A stretch of 64,000 bases of DNA from Deinococcus roseus (GCF_014646895.1 NZ_BMOD01000002.1:124001-188000), one strand, 5' to 3'; counted from the first letter of the stretch, positions 28,112-37,073 are shown. Program-made: numbers and translations. Notes: generated from the letters alone by a model not told the origin.

Positions 28112-29010
28112 AGGAGGTCCACCGGGCTGTTGCGCACATGAATGTCCTTGATGTCGTCGTCGAGGTAGCCCACGTAGCGCCGGGTCATGTCGAGCGTGGT
28201 GTGGCCCAGAATCTGCTGCAAGGCGAACAGGTTCCCACCGTTCCGAAGGAACTGCACTGCAAAGCCCCGCCGGAAGGTGTGGGGCGTGCAGTCCTTTCTT
28301 TCGAGCCCAATCTTCTTGGCCAGCTTCTCCAGCGCCAGGGCCACCCCGGTGCGGTCCAGAGGAATGCCACCCCGTCCCAGGAACAGCTGCCGAATGCCAG
28401 CATGGGCAGGCTTGCGCTCCCGCTGCATGTAGCGGTTGATGGCGAGCATGGCGCTCCCTCCGATGGGCACGAAGCGTTCCTTGTTGCCTTTGCCCACCAC
28501 CCGCAGCATGCCCCGGTCCATCAGCACGTCTTCGATTTTCAGGCCAGTGATTTCACCGAGGCGAATGCCGGTGTCGAACAACACCAGCAAGATGGCCTTG
28601 TCCCGCAGAGGATGCTCGGCGGTCTTGCTGGCCTCCACGAGCTTTTTGAGCTGGGCAGGTTGCACGGCAGGCATGCGCTCCTTGGGCACGCTGGGCAGCT
28701 CCAGGCGCTTCACCGGGTCTTTGGAGATGAGCTCTTCCTTGAAGGCCCAATGGAACACCCCCCTCAATGCACGACCATGGGCATGAATACCGCCAGCGTT
28801 GAGTTCCTGCTCTTCTTCGAGCCACATCAGGAAGCCCCGCAGGTGCATCACGGTGATGCGTTCCACTTCGTCTGGGAGGTTGTCCTCCCCGGCCTTCTGG
28901 TACTTACGCAGGGAAACCAGGGTCGACCGGTAGTAGTGCCGGGTGTACTCGGAGCGCTTCTTGAGCTTCAGGTGGTTCTGGTGGTGCTGCCACAACTCTT
29001 CTAAAATCAT
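28108..29010 (-). CDS. Tyrosine recombinase (island integrase)
   Basis: 300 residues with an N-terminal SAM-like core-binding domain (2-105) and a catalytic domain holding the full residue set: Arg150 (TGIRLGEI), Lys in GKGNKERF (174-177), His244 and Arg247 (HTFRRG), His270 (LGHTT) and nucleophile Tyr279 (TRRYVGY). It lies 64 bases from the right repeat and 165 bases from tRNA-Met, the usual place for an integrase that targets the 3' half of a tRNA. It should catalyse integration and, perhaps with the overlapping downstream protein, excision. Confidence 0.93.
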   Translation of the reverse strand: MILEELWQHHQNHLKLKKRSEYTRHYYRSTLVSLRKYQKAGEDNLPDEVERITVMHLRGFLMWLEEEQELNAGGIHAHGRALRGVFHWAFKEELISKDPVKRLELPSVPKERMPAVQPAQLKKLVEASKTAEHPLRDKAILLVLFDTGIRLGEITGLKIEDVLMDRGMLRVVGKGNKERFVPIGGSAMLAINRYMQRERKPAHAGIRQLFLGRGGIPLDRTGVALALEKLAKKIGLERKDCTPHTFRRGFAVQFLRNGGNLFALQQILGHTTLDMTRRYVGYLDDDIKDIHVRNSPVDLL

Positions 29011-29073
29011 GTGTTCCCCTCGCGTTTCTGACGAGCTGGACAGGAAATTGAAGGCTGGCAGAGAATCGTTTGC

Positions 29074-29251
<178 letters not shown>

Positions 29252-29329
29252 AAGCGTTAAGTATGGTACATGCAAATCCATCTTTTTGCAAGCCCATGTT
29301 TAAACCCTATGGAAACACCTGCCCAGCAC

Positions 29330-29824
29330 TCAGTTTTTTACAGTCTCTCTGGACAGCAGGCGCTTCCTGAAGGTGCTGCGGTGCCCTTTGGCTGGAATGG
29401 CATTTTTGGTGGCCCCCACCAATCCGAACATGGGCATGTTGGCATAAACAGATTCCACCTGGTCCGGCTGGATCACGTAGGTTTCGTGCCAGATGCCCAC
29501 ACTGCCATCTGTCCCCACCAGTTTGTAGAACTCCTGCCAGGCTTTGAGGTGGGGATCGTTGGGATTGCGGGCAAAGTTTTCCAGGTGCTCTGGGCTTTTC
29601 CAGTAACTGACCAGAATGGTGGTGAGGGGACCAAGCCGGAAGAAGCTCTCTCCATGCAGCATGCCTTTGTCGGGGTGCTTCATGAGTGTTTCGATCATGG
29701 GGGGCATGGCACGGGCCACTTTCAGCCATCTGGAGAGGGGCAGCAGTTTGTTGACCCGCATGCCGATCAGGAAAACGGTGATGGGTTCGGTGATTTCGGT
29801 GGTGATACGGTCTTTGTACACCAT
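29330..29824 (-). CDS. DUF4188 (monooxygenase-like) protein
   Basis: 164 residues. Start ATG 29824 follows AGGAGGA. The pattern (TVFLIGMRVNKLLPLSRW, then GPLTTILVSYWKSPEHLENFAR, then GIWHETYVI with the Tyr-Ala-Asn-Met-Pro-Phe/Met-GL segment) matches DUF4188, a dimeric alpha/beta-barrel family of uncertain chemistry often called monooxygenase-like. It is transcribed divergently from a PadR regulator, a common pairing for this family, and shares its operator. Confidence 0.82.
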   Translation of the reverse strand: MVYKDRITTEITEPITVFLIGMRVNKLLPLSRWLKVARAMPPMIETLMKHPDKGMLHGESFFRLGPLTTILVSYWKSPEHLENFARNPNDPHLKAWQEFYKLVGTDGSVGIWHETYVIQPDQVESVYANMPMFGLVGATKNAIPAKGHRSTFRKRLLSRETVKN

Positions 29825-29837
29825 AAATCTTCCTCCT

Positions 29838-29869
29838 GATCATATATATGTAGAATCATATATATGATG
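29838..29869. promoter_or_regulatory. Twin palindromic operator between DUF4188 and padR genes
   Basis: CATATATATG, itself a palindrome, occurs at 29841-29850 and again at 29857-29866, centres 16 bases apart and extended by GAT/ATGA. PadR proteins bind AT-rich palindromes, so this is probably the regulator's site controlling both directions. Confidence 0.65.
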
Positions 29870-29911
29870 AAATCAGCATACGGGTTAAGCTGTACCCTGT
29901 CAAGGAGAGTT

Positions 29912-30475
29912 ATGGCATTGCCCCACGCAATACTTGGATTTTTGAGCCTGGAACCCATGACAGGCTACGACCTGAAGACCCAGTGCTTTGACCGCAGTGT
30001 CAGGTACTTCTGGAGCGCCGATCAGGCCCAGATTTACCGCACCCTGGACAAACTGCAGCAAGAAGGCCACATCCAGAGCGAACTGGAAATCCAGGAAGGC
30101 AAACCCAACCGCAAGGTGTACCACCTCACCCCCAGCGGACAGGCGGTGTTGCTGGCATGGCTGAAAGAACCCCAGGATTTGCCGGTCTTCAAAGAACCCT
30201 TTCTGATGCAGCTTTATTTCTCCTCAGGGCTTTCCAATGAAGAAATCCTCAAGCACATTCAGTATCAGAAGCAACAGCATGAAACGCGCCTGAGCGAGTA
30301 TTTTGCCATCAGGGATCAGTTTGAAGAGGTGCTGGACAGGCACCCTCAGGATCCCATGCACCGTGCCCATCAATTGCAGTTCCTCACCCTGAAGTTCGGG
30401 ATTCAGCTGGAAGAACTTTACCTGAAGTGGCTGGATGATGCTGCGCAGGTGATCGAGGGTCCGCAGGAGCACTGA
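29912..30475 (+). CDS. PadR-family transcriptional regulator
   Basis: 187 residues from the ATG at 29912, chosen for AAGGAGAG just upstream. The N-terminal winged helix (ILGFLSLEPMTGYDLK, then QIYRTLDKLQQEGHI, then PNRKVYHLTPSGQ) is typical, followed by the VirR/AphA-like helical dimerisation tail (100-185). It likely represses the neighbouring DUF4188 gene in response to an unknown small molecule. The next gene starts directly after its stop. Confidence 0.88.
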   Translation: MALPHAILGFLSLEPMTGYDLKTQCFDRSVRYFWSADQAQIYRTLDKLQQEGHIQSELEIQEGKPNRKVYHLTPSGQAVLLAWLKEPQDLPVFKEPFLMQLYFSSGLSNEEILKHIQYQKQQHETRLSEYFAIRDQFEEVLDRHPQDPMHRAHQLQFLTLKFGIQLEELYLKWLDDAAQVIEGPQEH

Positions 30476-30688
30476 ATGGGCAAAACACTGATTCTTTTGG
30501 GGTTGATTCTGGTGGTTGTGGGGGTGCTGTGGGTGTATTTCCCAAAAGCCCTCACCTGGTTTGGTCACTTGCCGGGTGACATCCGCTTCAAAAGTGGCAA
30601 TGCAACAGTGTTTTTCCCCATCACCAGTATGATTCTGGTCAGTGTGGTGCTGAGTTTGCTCGCCCGACTGTTCGGAGGTTCAAGATGA
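30476..30688 (+). CDS. DUF2905 small membrane protein
   Basis: 70 residues with two membrane segments (3-22 and 47-66) separated by the conserved LPGDIRFKSGNATVFFP hallmark of DUF2905. Function unknown. The ATG abuts the padR stop and the 3' end overlaps the glutaredoxin gene, so the three are one operon. Confidence 0.85.
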   Translation: MGKTLILLGLILVVVGVLWVYFPKALTWFGHLPGDIRFKSGNATVFFPITSMILVSVVLSLLARLFGGSR

Positions 30689-30933
30689 TCAAAATGTACA
30701 CCACGTCCTGGTGCCCGGATTGCCATGTCACCAAGGCCGTGCTGCAAAAGAAAGGCATTCCTTACGAGGAAATCAACATCGAAGCTGTTGCAGGTGCCGC
30801 AGACTACGTGATGAAAGTCAATGGTGGCAAACGCAGCGTGCCCACCCTGGAATACAACGGCATGGCCGAATCCATGAGCCGTTTCTCCAGAGAAAAACTG
30901 GACACCTACCTGAAAAGGGTTGGATTGCAATAG
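30685..30933 (+). CDS. Glutaredoxin / NrdH-like redoxin
   Basis: 82 residues, thioredoxin fold. Active site CPDC at 10-13 in TTSWCPDC, and the cis-Pro segment RSVPTLEYNG, with the glutaredoxin-like 'AADYVMKVNGG'. In organisms without glutathione such proteins take electrons from mycothiol, bacillithiol or thioredoxin reductase. Overlaps the DUF2905 stop by four bases. Confidence 0.85.
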   Translation: MIKMYTTSWCPDCHVTKAVLQKKGIPYEEINIEAVAGAADYVMKVNGGKRSVPTLEYNGMAESMSRFSREKLDTYLKRVGLQ

Positions 30934-31005
30934 TTTCAGGCCACAACTGAAGCAACGTCCATTTGGCGGATGTGGAAAAAACCACATCCGTCTACTCTTT
31001 TTGAC

Positions 31006-31455
31006 ATGATCACTGTGCGCAAATTGATGCCTGATGATTTTGATGCCATCTGGCCCATGCTGGAAGAAATGAAACACATCGATTCCAAGGAACAGGTGGA
31101 AGCCCGTTTTCGAATGTATTGCTTTAAAGACGAATGGTTCCTGCTGGGTGCAGAGCTGAATGGGAAAATGATCGGATACACAGCAGGGCAGGATTATGGA
31201 ACAGATTTCCGTTCAGGAGACACCCACCGGGAATGCAAGATGCACGACCTCTTTGTTTTTCCCGAATTTCGCAGACAGGGGGCAGGAAAAGCCCTGGTGG
31301 AAGCGGCAAAAGAATGGGCCAGGTCCCGTTCAGTGCGGTATTTTTACTGGTATGCCAGCAAGGGGGCCATCCCTTTCTACGAAAAGCTGGGGGTGACCGG
31401 AGTCGAGAACTCCCACCCCGATCATCCTTATTTTGAGGTGGATTTCCATGCCTGA
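31006..31455 (+). CDS. GNAT-family N-acetyltransferase
   Basis: 149 residues from the ATG at 31006. A TACTCT -10-like box lies a few bases upstream and no ribosome binding site is seen, so leaderless initiation is likely; an ATG at 30970 is possible. GNAT motif A is visible as DLFVFPEFRRQGAGKALVE, with the C-terminal ASKGAIPFYEKLG. Substrate unknown. Its stop overlaps the next acetyltransferase start. Confidence 0.8.
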   Translation: MITVRKLMPDDFDAIWPMLEEMKHIDSKEQVEARFRMYCFKDEWFLLGAELNGKMIGYTAGQDYGTDFRSGDTHRECKMHDLFVFPEFRRQGAGKALVEAAKEWARSRSVRYFYWYASKGAIPFYEKLGVTGVENSHPDHPYFEVDFHA

Positions 31456-31954
31456 GATTCGTGTGCTTTCTGCTGCCGATGCCCCCATTTACCGTGAAGT
31501 GCGTTTAAATGCCCTCACCCATGACCCGAATGCGTTTCTGGTGGATCCAGACCAGTACAGGCAAGTTCCACTGGAAACCATCGAAGGCCAGCTTTCCAGC
31601 GAACTGAACGGGAAATTCACCCTGGGGGCTTTTCTGGATGGAGGGCTGGTAGGCATGTGCACGTTCATTCGGGAAACCCACCCCAAGATTCGCCACAAGG
31701 GGAAAGTGGTGGCCGTGTATGTGGCCCCTGCAGCCAGAGGTCAGGGCATGGCCAGAAGCCTGATGGAAACCCTGATTGCACGGGTAAGAAGCTATGGAGA
31801 TGTGGAGCAGATCCAGCTGGGGGTCAGCCACACCCAGATTGCAGCCCAGCAGCTTTACACCAGCCTGGGATTTGTGGTGTTTGGTCTTGAAAAGAAAGCC
31901 ATCAAGCAAAACGGTCAATACCTGGATGAAGAATGGCGGGTGCTGGAGCTCTAA
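31448..31954 (+). CDS. GNAT-family N-acetyltransferase
   Basis: 168 residues from the ATG at 31448, overlapping the previous gene by eight bases and so translationally coupled. Motif A: VYVAPAARGQGMARSLMETL; C-terminal QIAAQQLYTSLGFVVFGLE. It is a second acetyltransferase of unknown substrate, not closely similar to its neighbour. Confidence 0.85.
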   Translation: MPEIRVLSAADAPIYREVRLNALTHDPNAFLVDPDQYRQVPLETIEGQLSSELNGKFTLGAFLDGGLVGMCTFIRETHPKIRHKGKVVAVYVAPAARGQGMARSLMETLIARVRSYGDVEQIQLGVSHTQIAAQQLYTSLGFVVFGLEKKAIKQNGQYLDEEWRVLEL

Positions 31955-32083
31955 GCCGTCAGCCATCAGGATTCAGCCGTCAGGAAAAACAAAAGCCTGG
32001 TGCTGGGTTTTCCCTCCTTTAAATTTTCTGGTTGCCCTGAAGCCTTCTTGGAGGAGACCCGAAAATGTGGCAAACTGACCCTG

Positions 32084-32464
32084 ATGACTGCTTCGCCGGG
32101 TTCTTCAAGAGGTTCTTCTAAAACACGTCTTTTTGTCAGTGTTTTGTGCAATGTGCTGGTGTGGGCAGCGGTGCTGTGGTGGTACACACTGGAACTTCCC
32201 AAATGGCTGGGCTTCATTCGGAATGCAGGGCTTACTCCCAGTCCTGAATTGCAAAATGTCCTTTTCCTGCATCCTTATGCAGGCGTTTTGCTGGGGGCCA
32301 TCGTGCTGCTGTTCAGTTTGCTGCTGTCCAGAGGCCGCAGTTTAAGCACATCTGTGAACTTGCAGTTCCTGAGCACTTTTGTGGCCCTGCTGGCTCTGGG
32401 CTGGGTGATGTGGGGCGTGTACCAGAGCGCCAAAAATGCCATGCCTCACCTTTCCATTTTCTGA
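32084..32464 (+). CDS. Small membrane protein of unknown function
   Basis: About 126 residues from the ATG at 32084 (a frame extends up to 32000). Three membrane segments are seen near LFVSVLCNVLVWAAVLWWY, VLLGAIVLLFSLLL and FVALLALGWVMWGVY. The best ribosome binding site in the area, GGAGGAG (32050-32056), instead precedes an ATG at 32064 in another frame that reads only 18 codons; either this is a short upstream peptide or a frameshift separates the two. Start uncertain. Confidence 0.5.
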   Translation: MTASPGSSRGSSKTRLFVSVLCNVLVWAAVLWWYTLELPKWLGFIRNAGLTPSPELQNVLFLHPYAGVLLGAIVLLFSLLLSRGRSLSTSVNLQFLSTFVALLALGWVMWGVYQSAKNAMPHLSIF

Positions 32465-32738
32465 TCCCTTTTCTGAGGGTTTGCAATTTCACCTGGCTTT
32501 GTTAAACTGCTTGGCATGACGACACCTGTACAATTCATCACCGCCAGACGGCACACAGGGTCTGTTCCCACCACCGCCTGGCGGTAAACTTATGATTTCC
32601 CCCACCACAGAAGAATAAACACCAGAGGTTGTCAGGGTGAGTTTGCATGCCCTGCCTTCGAAGCCCTTAGAATGGACTGCTGAAACCCTGTCTTCAGGAA
32701 CTGTCCCGCGTTTGAAAGCGTTTGAAAGGTCGTGAACC
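32465..32738 (+). promoter_or_regulatory. thrS upstream region with a long-loop hairpin
   Basis: 274 bases without a gene. ACCGCCAG (32540-32547) pairs with CTGGCGGT (32578-32585) around a 30-base loop. A TAGAAT -10-like box lies at about 32670. No T-box consensus was found, so control of thrS by a hairpin here is only a possibility. Confidence 0.35.
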
Positions 32739-34685
32739 ATGCACGTTGTGCTGCCGGATGGAAAGAAACTGGAATTTGACCACAATGCCACGGGTCTGGA
32801 TGTGGCTGCTGCCATTGGTCCCAGGCTGGCCCAGGATGCTGTTGCTGTAAAAGTGCAGGGCGAACTGAAAGACCTGCTCTCCCCTCTAGAGAATGGTGCA
32901 GAGGTCAGCATCGTCACCAAGAAGAACATCGAGGAGATCCCTGGGTTCTTCCGTCACACGCTGGCCCACGTGATGGCCCAGGCCGTGCGCGAGTTTTATG
33001 CTGCACGGGGCCACGACGCCCAGAGCATCAAGATGGGTGTGGGGCCTGCCATCGACAACGGCTTTTACTACGACTACGACCTTCCCGAGCCGCTCAGGGC
33101 AGAAGACCTCCCCGAGATCGAGAAGATCATGAACGACATCATCACCCGTGACCTGAAACTGACCCGCAAGGAAGTGACCCGTGCGGAAGCGTTGCAGGAA
33201 TTCGGGTATGACCCTTACAAGGTGGAACTGATTCAGGACCTTCCTGAAGATGAAGTGCTGACCTTCTATGTGCAAGACGGCTTCACGGACCTGTGCCGTG
33301 GCCCCCATGTGCCCAGAACCGGAGTGATTCCCCGTCACTTCAAACTGATGTCCACCAGCGGAGCCTACTGGCGCGGCAGCGAGAAGAACCCCATGATGCA
33401 GCGCATTTACGGGGTGGCCTTTGCAACGAAGCAGGAACTGGACAATTACCTGCACATGCTGGAAGAAGCCAAGCGCCGCGACCACCGCAAGATCGGCAAG
33501 GACCTGGAGCTGTTCTTCACCAGTGAGGTGATTGGCCCCGGTCTGCCCCTGTGGCTGCCCAATGGTGCCACCATCCGCCGTGAACTGGAACGCTTCATTG
33601 TGGACCTGGAGCTGCGCCAGGGTTACCAGCACGTGTACACCCCCCAGATGGCCAAAACCGAGCTTTACAAGATCTCCGGTCACTGGGACCACTACCAGGA
33701 GGACATGTTCCCGGTGATGAAAATCGACCAGGAAGAACTGGTGCTGCGCCCCATGAACTGCCCCCACCACATCCAGGTCTACAGGCACACCCAGCGCTCC
33801 TACCGGGACCTCCCCATCAAGATTGCCGAGCTGGGCACCATGTACCGCTTCGAGCAATCCGGAGAGCTGACCGGCCTGAGCCGGGTGCGCTCCATGACCC
33901 TCAACGACGCCCACATCTTCGTGCGCCCCGACCAGATCCAGACCGAATTCAAAAAAGTGGTGGAACTGGTCCAGGACGTGTACGAAATTCTGGGCTTCAA
34001 AGAGTACAAATGGCGTCTGTCCCTGCGCGACCCCGCAGACAGCGAGAAATACTTCCAGGACGATGAAATGTGGAACAGTGCCGAATCCCAGCTTCGTCAG
34101 GCCCTCGACGACATGGGCCTTGAGTACTACGAGTCTCCTGGCGACGCTGCCTTCTACGGTCCCAAACTGGACGTGCAGGTGAAGAGTGCCCTCGGGAAAG
34201 ACGAAACCATCTCGACGGTGCAACTGGACTTCCTGCTGCCCCAGAAATTCGAGCTGGAATACGTCAACGAGGAATCGGGCCGCTCCAGACCCGTGATGAT
34301 CCACCGGGGCATCATCTCCACCATGGAACGCATGACCGCCTTCCTGATCGAGAACTGCGCCGGAGATTTCCCCTTCTGGCTGGCCCCCGAGCAGGTGCGC
34401 GTGGTGCCCATTGCAGACCGTCACCTCGAATACGCCCAGCAGGTGGAAGCCGAACTGCGCAAGTTTGATCTGCGTGCAAAAGTAGATGACGGCGGCGAAC
34501 GCATGAACGCCAAAATCCGCAACGCAGAACTGCGCAAAGTGCCTTTCGTGCTGATCGTGGGCGACCAGGAAGCCGAAAAGCAGGAACTCAGCGTGCGTGA
34601 ACGCCACAAGGGCGAACGCAAGAACGTTCCTCTGGCCGAACTGGTGCAGGAACTGGCCGGACGGTACAGGAACCGGACGCTGTAA
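32739..34685 (+). CDS. thrS: Threonyl-tRNA synthetase
   Basis: 648 residues, full length. Order: TGS domain (1-62), editing/SAD domain with the zinc-type HTLAHVMAQA (about 70) and the YDYDLPEPL motif, class II catalytic core with motif 2 (MYRFEQSGELTGLSRVR, where the usual RNEP-type loop is conserved in spirit), the MNCPHH motif, motif 3 RPVMIHRGIISTMERMTAFLIE, and a C-terminal anticodon-binding domain. It charges tRNA-Thr. A terminator follows 16 bases after the stop. Confidence 0.95.
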   Translation: MHVVLPDGKKLEFDHNATGLDVAAAIGPRLAQDAVAVKVQGELKDLLSPLENGAEVSIVTKKNIEEIPGFFRHTLAHVMAQAVREFYAARGHDAQSIKMGVGPAIDNGFYYDYDLPEPLRAEDLPEIEKIMNDIITRDLKLTRKEVTRAEALQEFGYDPYKVELIQDLPEDEVLTFYVQDGFTDLCRGPHVPRTGVIPRHFKLMSTSGAYWRGSEKNPMMQRIYGVAFATKQELDNYLHMLEEAKRRDHRKIGKDLELFFTSEVIGPGLPLWLPNGATIRRELERFIVDLELRQGYQHVYTPQMAKTELYKISGHWDHYQEDMFPVMKIDQEELVLRPMNCPHHIQVYRHTQRSYRDLPIKIAELGTMYRFEQSGELTGLSRVRSMTLNDAHIFVRPDQIQTEFKKVVELVQDVYEILGFKEYKWRLSLRDPADSEKYFQDDEMWNSAESQLRQALDDMGLEYYESPGDAAFYGPKLDVQVKSALGKDETISTVQLDFLLPQKFELEYVNEESGRSRPVMIHRGIISTMERMTAFLIENCAGDFPFWLAPEQVRVVPIADRHLEYAQQVEAELRKFDLRAKVDDGGERMNAKIRNAELRKVPFVLIVGDQEAEKQELSVRERHKGERKNVPLAELVQELAGRYRNRTL

Positions 34686-34700
34686 AGATGTGCATGTTGG

Positions 34701-34733
34701 AATCCCCTTCAGGTTGCTGGAGGGGATTTTTTG
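34701..34733 (+). terminator. Intrinsic terminator of thrS
   Basis: AATCCCCT (34701-34708) pairs with AGGGGATT (34721-34728), followed by TTTTTTG. Confidence 0.85.
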
Positions 34734-34736
34734 TTG

Positions 34737-34857
34737 CCGAGGGTGCAGGGCCGAGGGCCGAGAGCAAGAAAGCTTTTGCTTCAGCATCGCAGATTTGACA
34801 TTCAGCCATGGCTTTTGCAGCATACGCCCTCAGCCCTGCGCCCTCGGCTCTCGGCTA
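34737..34857. repeat. GC-rich dispersed repeat with imperfect inverted ends
   Basis: The left part is built of GCCGAGGGC/GCAGGGC units ending in GAGAGC, and the right part (34828-34857) of their complements (GCCCTCAGCCCTGCGCCCTCGG). The same vocabulary appears at 6766-6800. It looks like an intergenic mobile or REP-type element. Confidence 0.55.
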
Positions 34858-34870
34858 AGATAAGACCACC

Positions 34871-35566
34871 ATGCTGCAACCCCTGCGCGACTGGTGGCAT
34901 TTCATCAAGCGTCCCCAGTTTGAACCCCAACCCGTTTCCCAGATCAACCGAACTTTTTTGATCCTGCTGGTTTTCCAGTGTTTGCTGTCTGTGCTGAGCC
35001 TGCTCATTCCCAGCACCCTGATTCCCAACTTTGAGAAGCTGGCAGATGACAATTCGGTGCTCAAGATGATTGAGGAATCCGGCTGGTTCTGGACCATTCT
35101 GGGTGCAGCTTTCCTGGAGGAGGTCATTTTCAGGCTTCCTGTGGGGCCTTACCATTCCCGGTTTCTGATTCCCAGTGGCCTCTTGCTGCTTCTGCTGGGC
35201 TGGGCTTTCAAAGCCCTGTTCTGGATGCAGGTGGTGATGGCTTTTGGAATGGGGATTTTTGTGCTGGGCATTCTGGGCTTGCATTACGAGTACAGGGACA
35301 TGCTCAGGGATGTGTGGAGAAAAATTTTCCCTGTGGTGTTTTACCTGTTTGCTTTCGTGTTTGCGCTGGTGCACCTGAGCAATTACGAAACAGGCCTGAA
35401 GTCCCTGAATCTGCCGACCATGCTGCTGCTGGTCATCCCACAGTTTCTGGCCGGACTGATGTTCGGGTATGTGCGTGTGCGCATGGGGTTTTTAAATGGC
35501 GTGGCCCTGCACGCTGCGTACAACGCCGTTTTTCTGGTGCCTCTGGTGGGCTTCAGTTCGCCATGA
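34871..35566 (+). CDS. CPBP-family intramembrane metalloprotease
   Basis: 231 residues with about six membrane segments. Motif 1 is Glu83-Glu84 with Arg88 in AFLEEVIFR; motif 2 is FALVHLSNYE; motif 3 is the HAAYNA near the end. This is the Abi/CPBP (type II CAAX protease-like) pattern. The substrate cannot be guessed. Its 3' end overlaps the convergent YbaN-like gene by 14 bases. Confidence 0.82.
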   Translation: MLQPLRDWWHFIKRPQFEPQPVSQINRTFLILLVFQCLLSVLSLLIPSTLIPNFEKLADDNSVLKMIEESGWFWTILGAAFLEEVIFRLPVGPYHSRFLIPSGLLLLLLGWAFKALFWMQVVMAFGMGIFVLGILGLHYEYRDMLRDVWRKIFPVVFYLFAFVFALVHLSNYETGLKSLNLPTMLLLVIPQFLAGLMFGYVRVRMGFLNGVALHAAYNAVFLVPLVGFSSP

Positions 35567-35990
35567 CTTTTTCTCTGGTGGGCACCTTCAGAGAGATGTA
35601 CCAGATGCCCACCAGTCCCAGTCCTGCAATGCAGGCAGCAATCAGCAGGGCATATTGGCTGTTGCCCGTGCGTTTTAAGATCCTGCCGTAAACCAGCACA
35701 CTGCTGACCGCACAGGACAGCACAATCATGCCGATGGCCAGCACTTTGGCTTTGTGGGGCATCCCAAGGCCAGCCTGAAAATCCCTGAGCAGGGGTCCTG
35801 CCACGGGCAGGTTCAGCAACCAGGTGTAAAATCTGGGGCTGCTGCGGGCAAAACAGGCGGCTGCCAGCACAAAAAACACCGTTCCGGGCATCCCGGGAGT
35901 GTAGAAACCCACAAAACCCAGTCCAACGCAAACAAAGCCTGCCACAATCCACAACGGACGCAGCCATGCAGGGGCCTGTTTCACCGACAT
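35553..35990 (-). CDS. YbaN/DUF454 family membrane protein
   Basis: 145 residues, four membrane segments. DUF454 signature: GFVGFYTPGMPGTVFFVLAAACFARSSPR followed by WLL-GP-RD and a Lys-rich loop. Function unknown. Overlaps the end of the CPBP gene tail to tail. Confidence 0.82.
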   Translation of the reverse strand: MSVKQAPAWLRPLWIVAGFVCVGLGFVGFYTPGMPGTVFFVLAAACFARSSPRFYTWLLNLPVAGPLLRDFQAGLGMPHKAKVLAIGMIVLSCAVSSVLVYGRILKRTGNSQYALLIAACIAGLGLVGIWYISLKVPTREKVMAN

Positions 35991-36026
35991 GGGAACAGTT
36001 TATGGAAAGGGACCGGATCACATGAA

Positions 36027-36410
36027 TCAGTCACTTACAATTGCCTGTTTCACCAGCCCCAGGTCTTCCCGGTCCTGTTTGGGCAGTCCTTTTGCCACCA
36101 GTGCATAAGAGTGGTCGATCAGCTCTCGCACCAGACCATCAGGCAAAGTGCCGTCCAGCAAAACCGTGTTCCAGTGTTTCTTGTTCATGTGCCAGCCGCC
36201 CTGGATGTGATCTGGGTGCTCTTCCCGCAGTTTGATGGCCCGTTCGGGGTTGCATTTGAGGTTCACCGTGATGGGGTCCTGGGTGATGTCTGTCAGGGCA
36301 AAGATTTTGCCCCTGACCCTGAGGACCAGCGTTTCAAATCCGAAGGGAAAATCTTCTGTGGTGCCCCTTTTGCTCAGGCTGTGTTCTCTGAGTTCAGTGA
36401 TGGTTTGCAT
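36027..36410 (-). CDS. MmcQ/YjbR family protein
   Basis: 127 residues from the ATG at 36410 (an ATG 18 bases upstream is also in frame). The YjbR-like double-wing fold is indicated by TEDFPFGFETLVLRVRGKIFALTDI, 'VNLKCNPERAIKLREEHP', 'GGWHMNKKHWNTV', and the closing 'LIDHSYALVAKGLPKQDRE'. Often annotated DNA-binding; the role is unproven. Confidence 0.85.
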   Translation of the reverse strand: MQTITELREHSLSKRGTTEDFPFGFETLVLRVRGKIFALTDITQDPITVNLKCNPERAIKLREEHPDHIQGGWHMNKKHWNTVLLDGTLPDGLVRELIDHSYALVAKGLPKQDREDLGLVKQAIVSD

Positions 36411-36560
36411 GTCCTGATGATACCGCATCTGAATGTTTTTGGCGTATTTCTTAAAAAAATTCTGCCATCGGTGTATTTTCTTGCTTTCCAGCTTTTGATT
36501 TCTGCAAATCCCTCAGCTCCACTTAAGATTTTTGTATGTTTTCTGATGCTAAGCTGAACC

Positions 36561-37073
36561 ATGCCCACCATCATTCTGAGCAGTGCGATCCATGCCTCAA
36601 TCGACGTGGTGTTCGATCTGAGCCGCAGCATTGACCTCCACATGATTGGTGCTGCACACACCCAGGAAAAAGCCGTTGCCGGCAGAACCAGTGGTCTGAT
36701 CGGCCTGGGAGAAGATGTCACCTGGAAAGCCACCCATTTTGGGCTCCCTTTCACGCTGCAAACCCGGGTCACCCGTCTGGAACGCCCTTACTACTTTGTG
36801 ACCGAAATGGTCAGCGGTCCATTCAAAGCCCTGAAACATGAACACCGTTTCCGGGTCTTGCAAAACGGCGAAACCGAGATGAAGGAAATCTTCGAGTTCA
36901 AGTTGCCCCTCGGGGTGATGGGGAGTGCCGCCGAGCGCATGTTCCTGACCCGTTACTTCCAGCGTTTCCTGTCTTACCGCAACAACACCATCCTGGAATA
37001 TGCCGAAACCGACCAGTGGATGGATTTGCTCCACCCTGCAACCCACCCGATTGGCGAGTGGCACTTCAGTTGA
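36561..37073 (+). CDS. SRPBCC-superfamily ligand-binding protein
   Basis: 170 residues with the SRPBCC (polyketide cyclase/dehydrase-like) helix-grip pattern: 'IHASIDVVFDLSRSIDLH', 'GLGEDVTWKATHFGLPFTL' and a C-terminal helix 'RYFQRFLSYRNNTI'. It resembles small proteins annotated as cell-division-inhibitor-like. Ligand unknown. A bidirectional terminator follows. Confidence 0.8.
   Translation: MPTIILSSAIHASIDVVFDLSRSIDLHMIGAAHTQEKAVAGRTSGLIGLGEDVTWKATHFGLPFTLQTRVTRLERPYYFVTEMVSGPFKALKHEHRFRVLQNGETEMKEIFEFKLPLGVMGSAAERMFLTRYFQRFLSYRNNTILEYAETDQWMDLLHPATHPIGEWHFS

Noticed and set aside
32465..32738. T-box riboswitch before thrS
   Set aside because: No AGGGTGG-type T-box sequence or terminator/antiterminator pair was found.
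32886..34823. 645-residue minus-strand frame over thrS
   Set aside because: Shadow of threonyl-tRNA synthetase; Val/His/Gly-rich antisense translation typical of high-GC genes.
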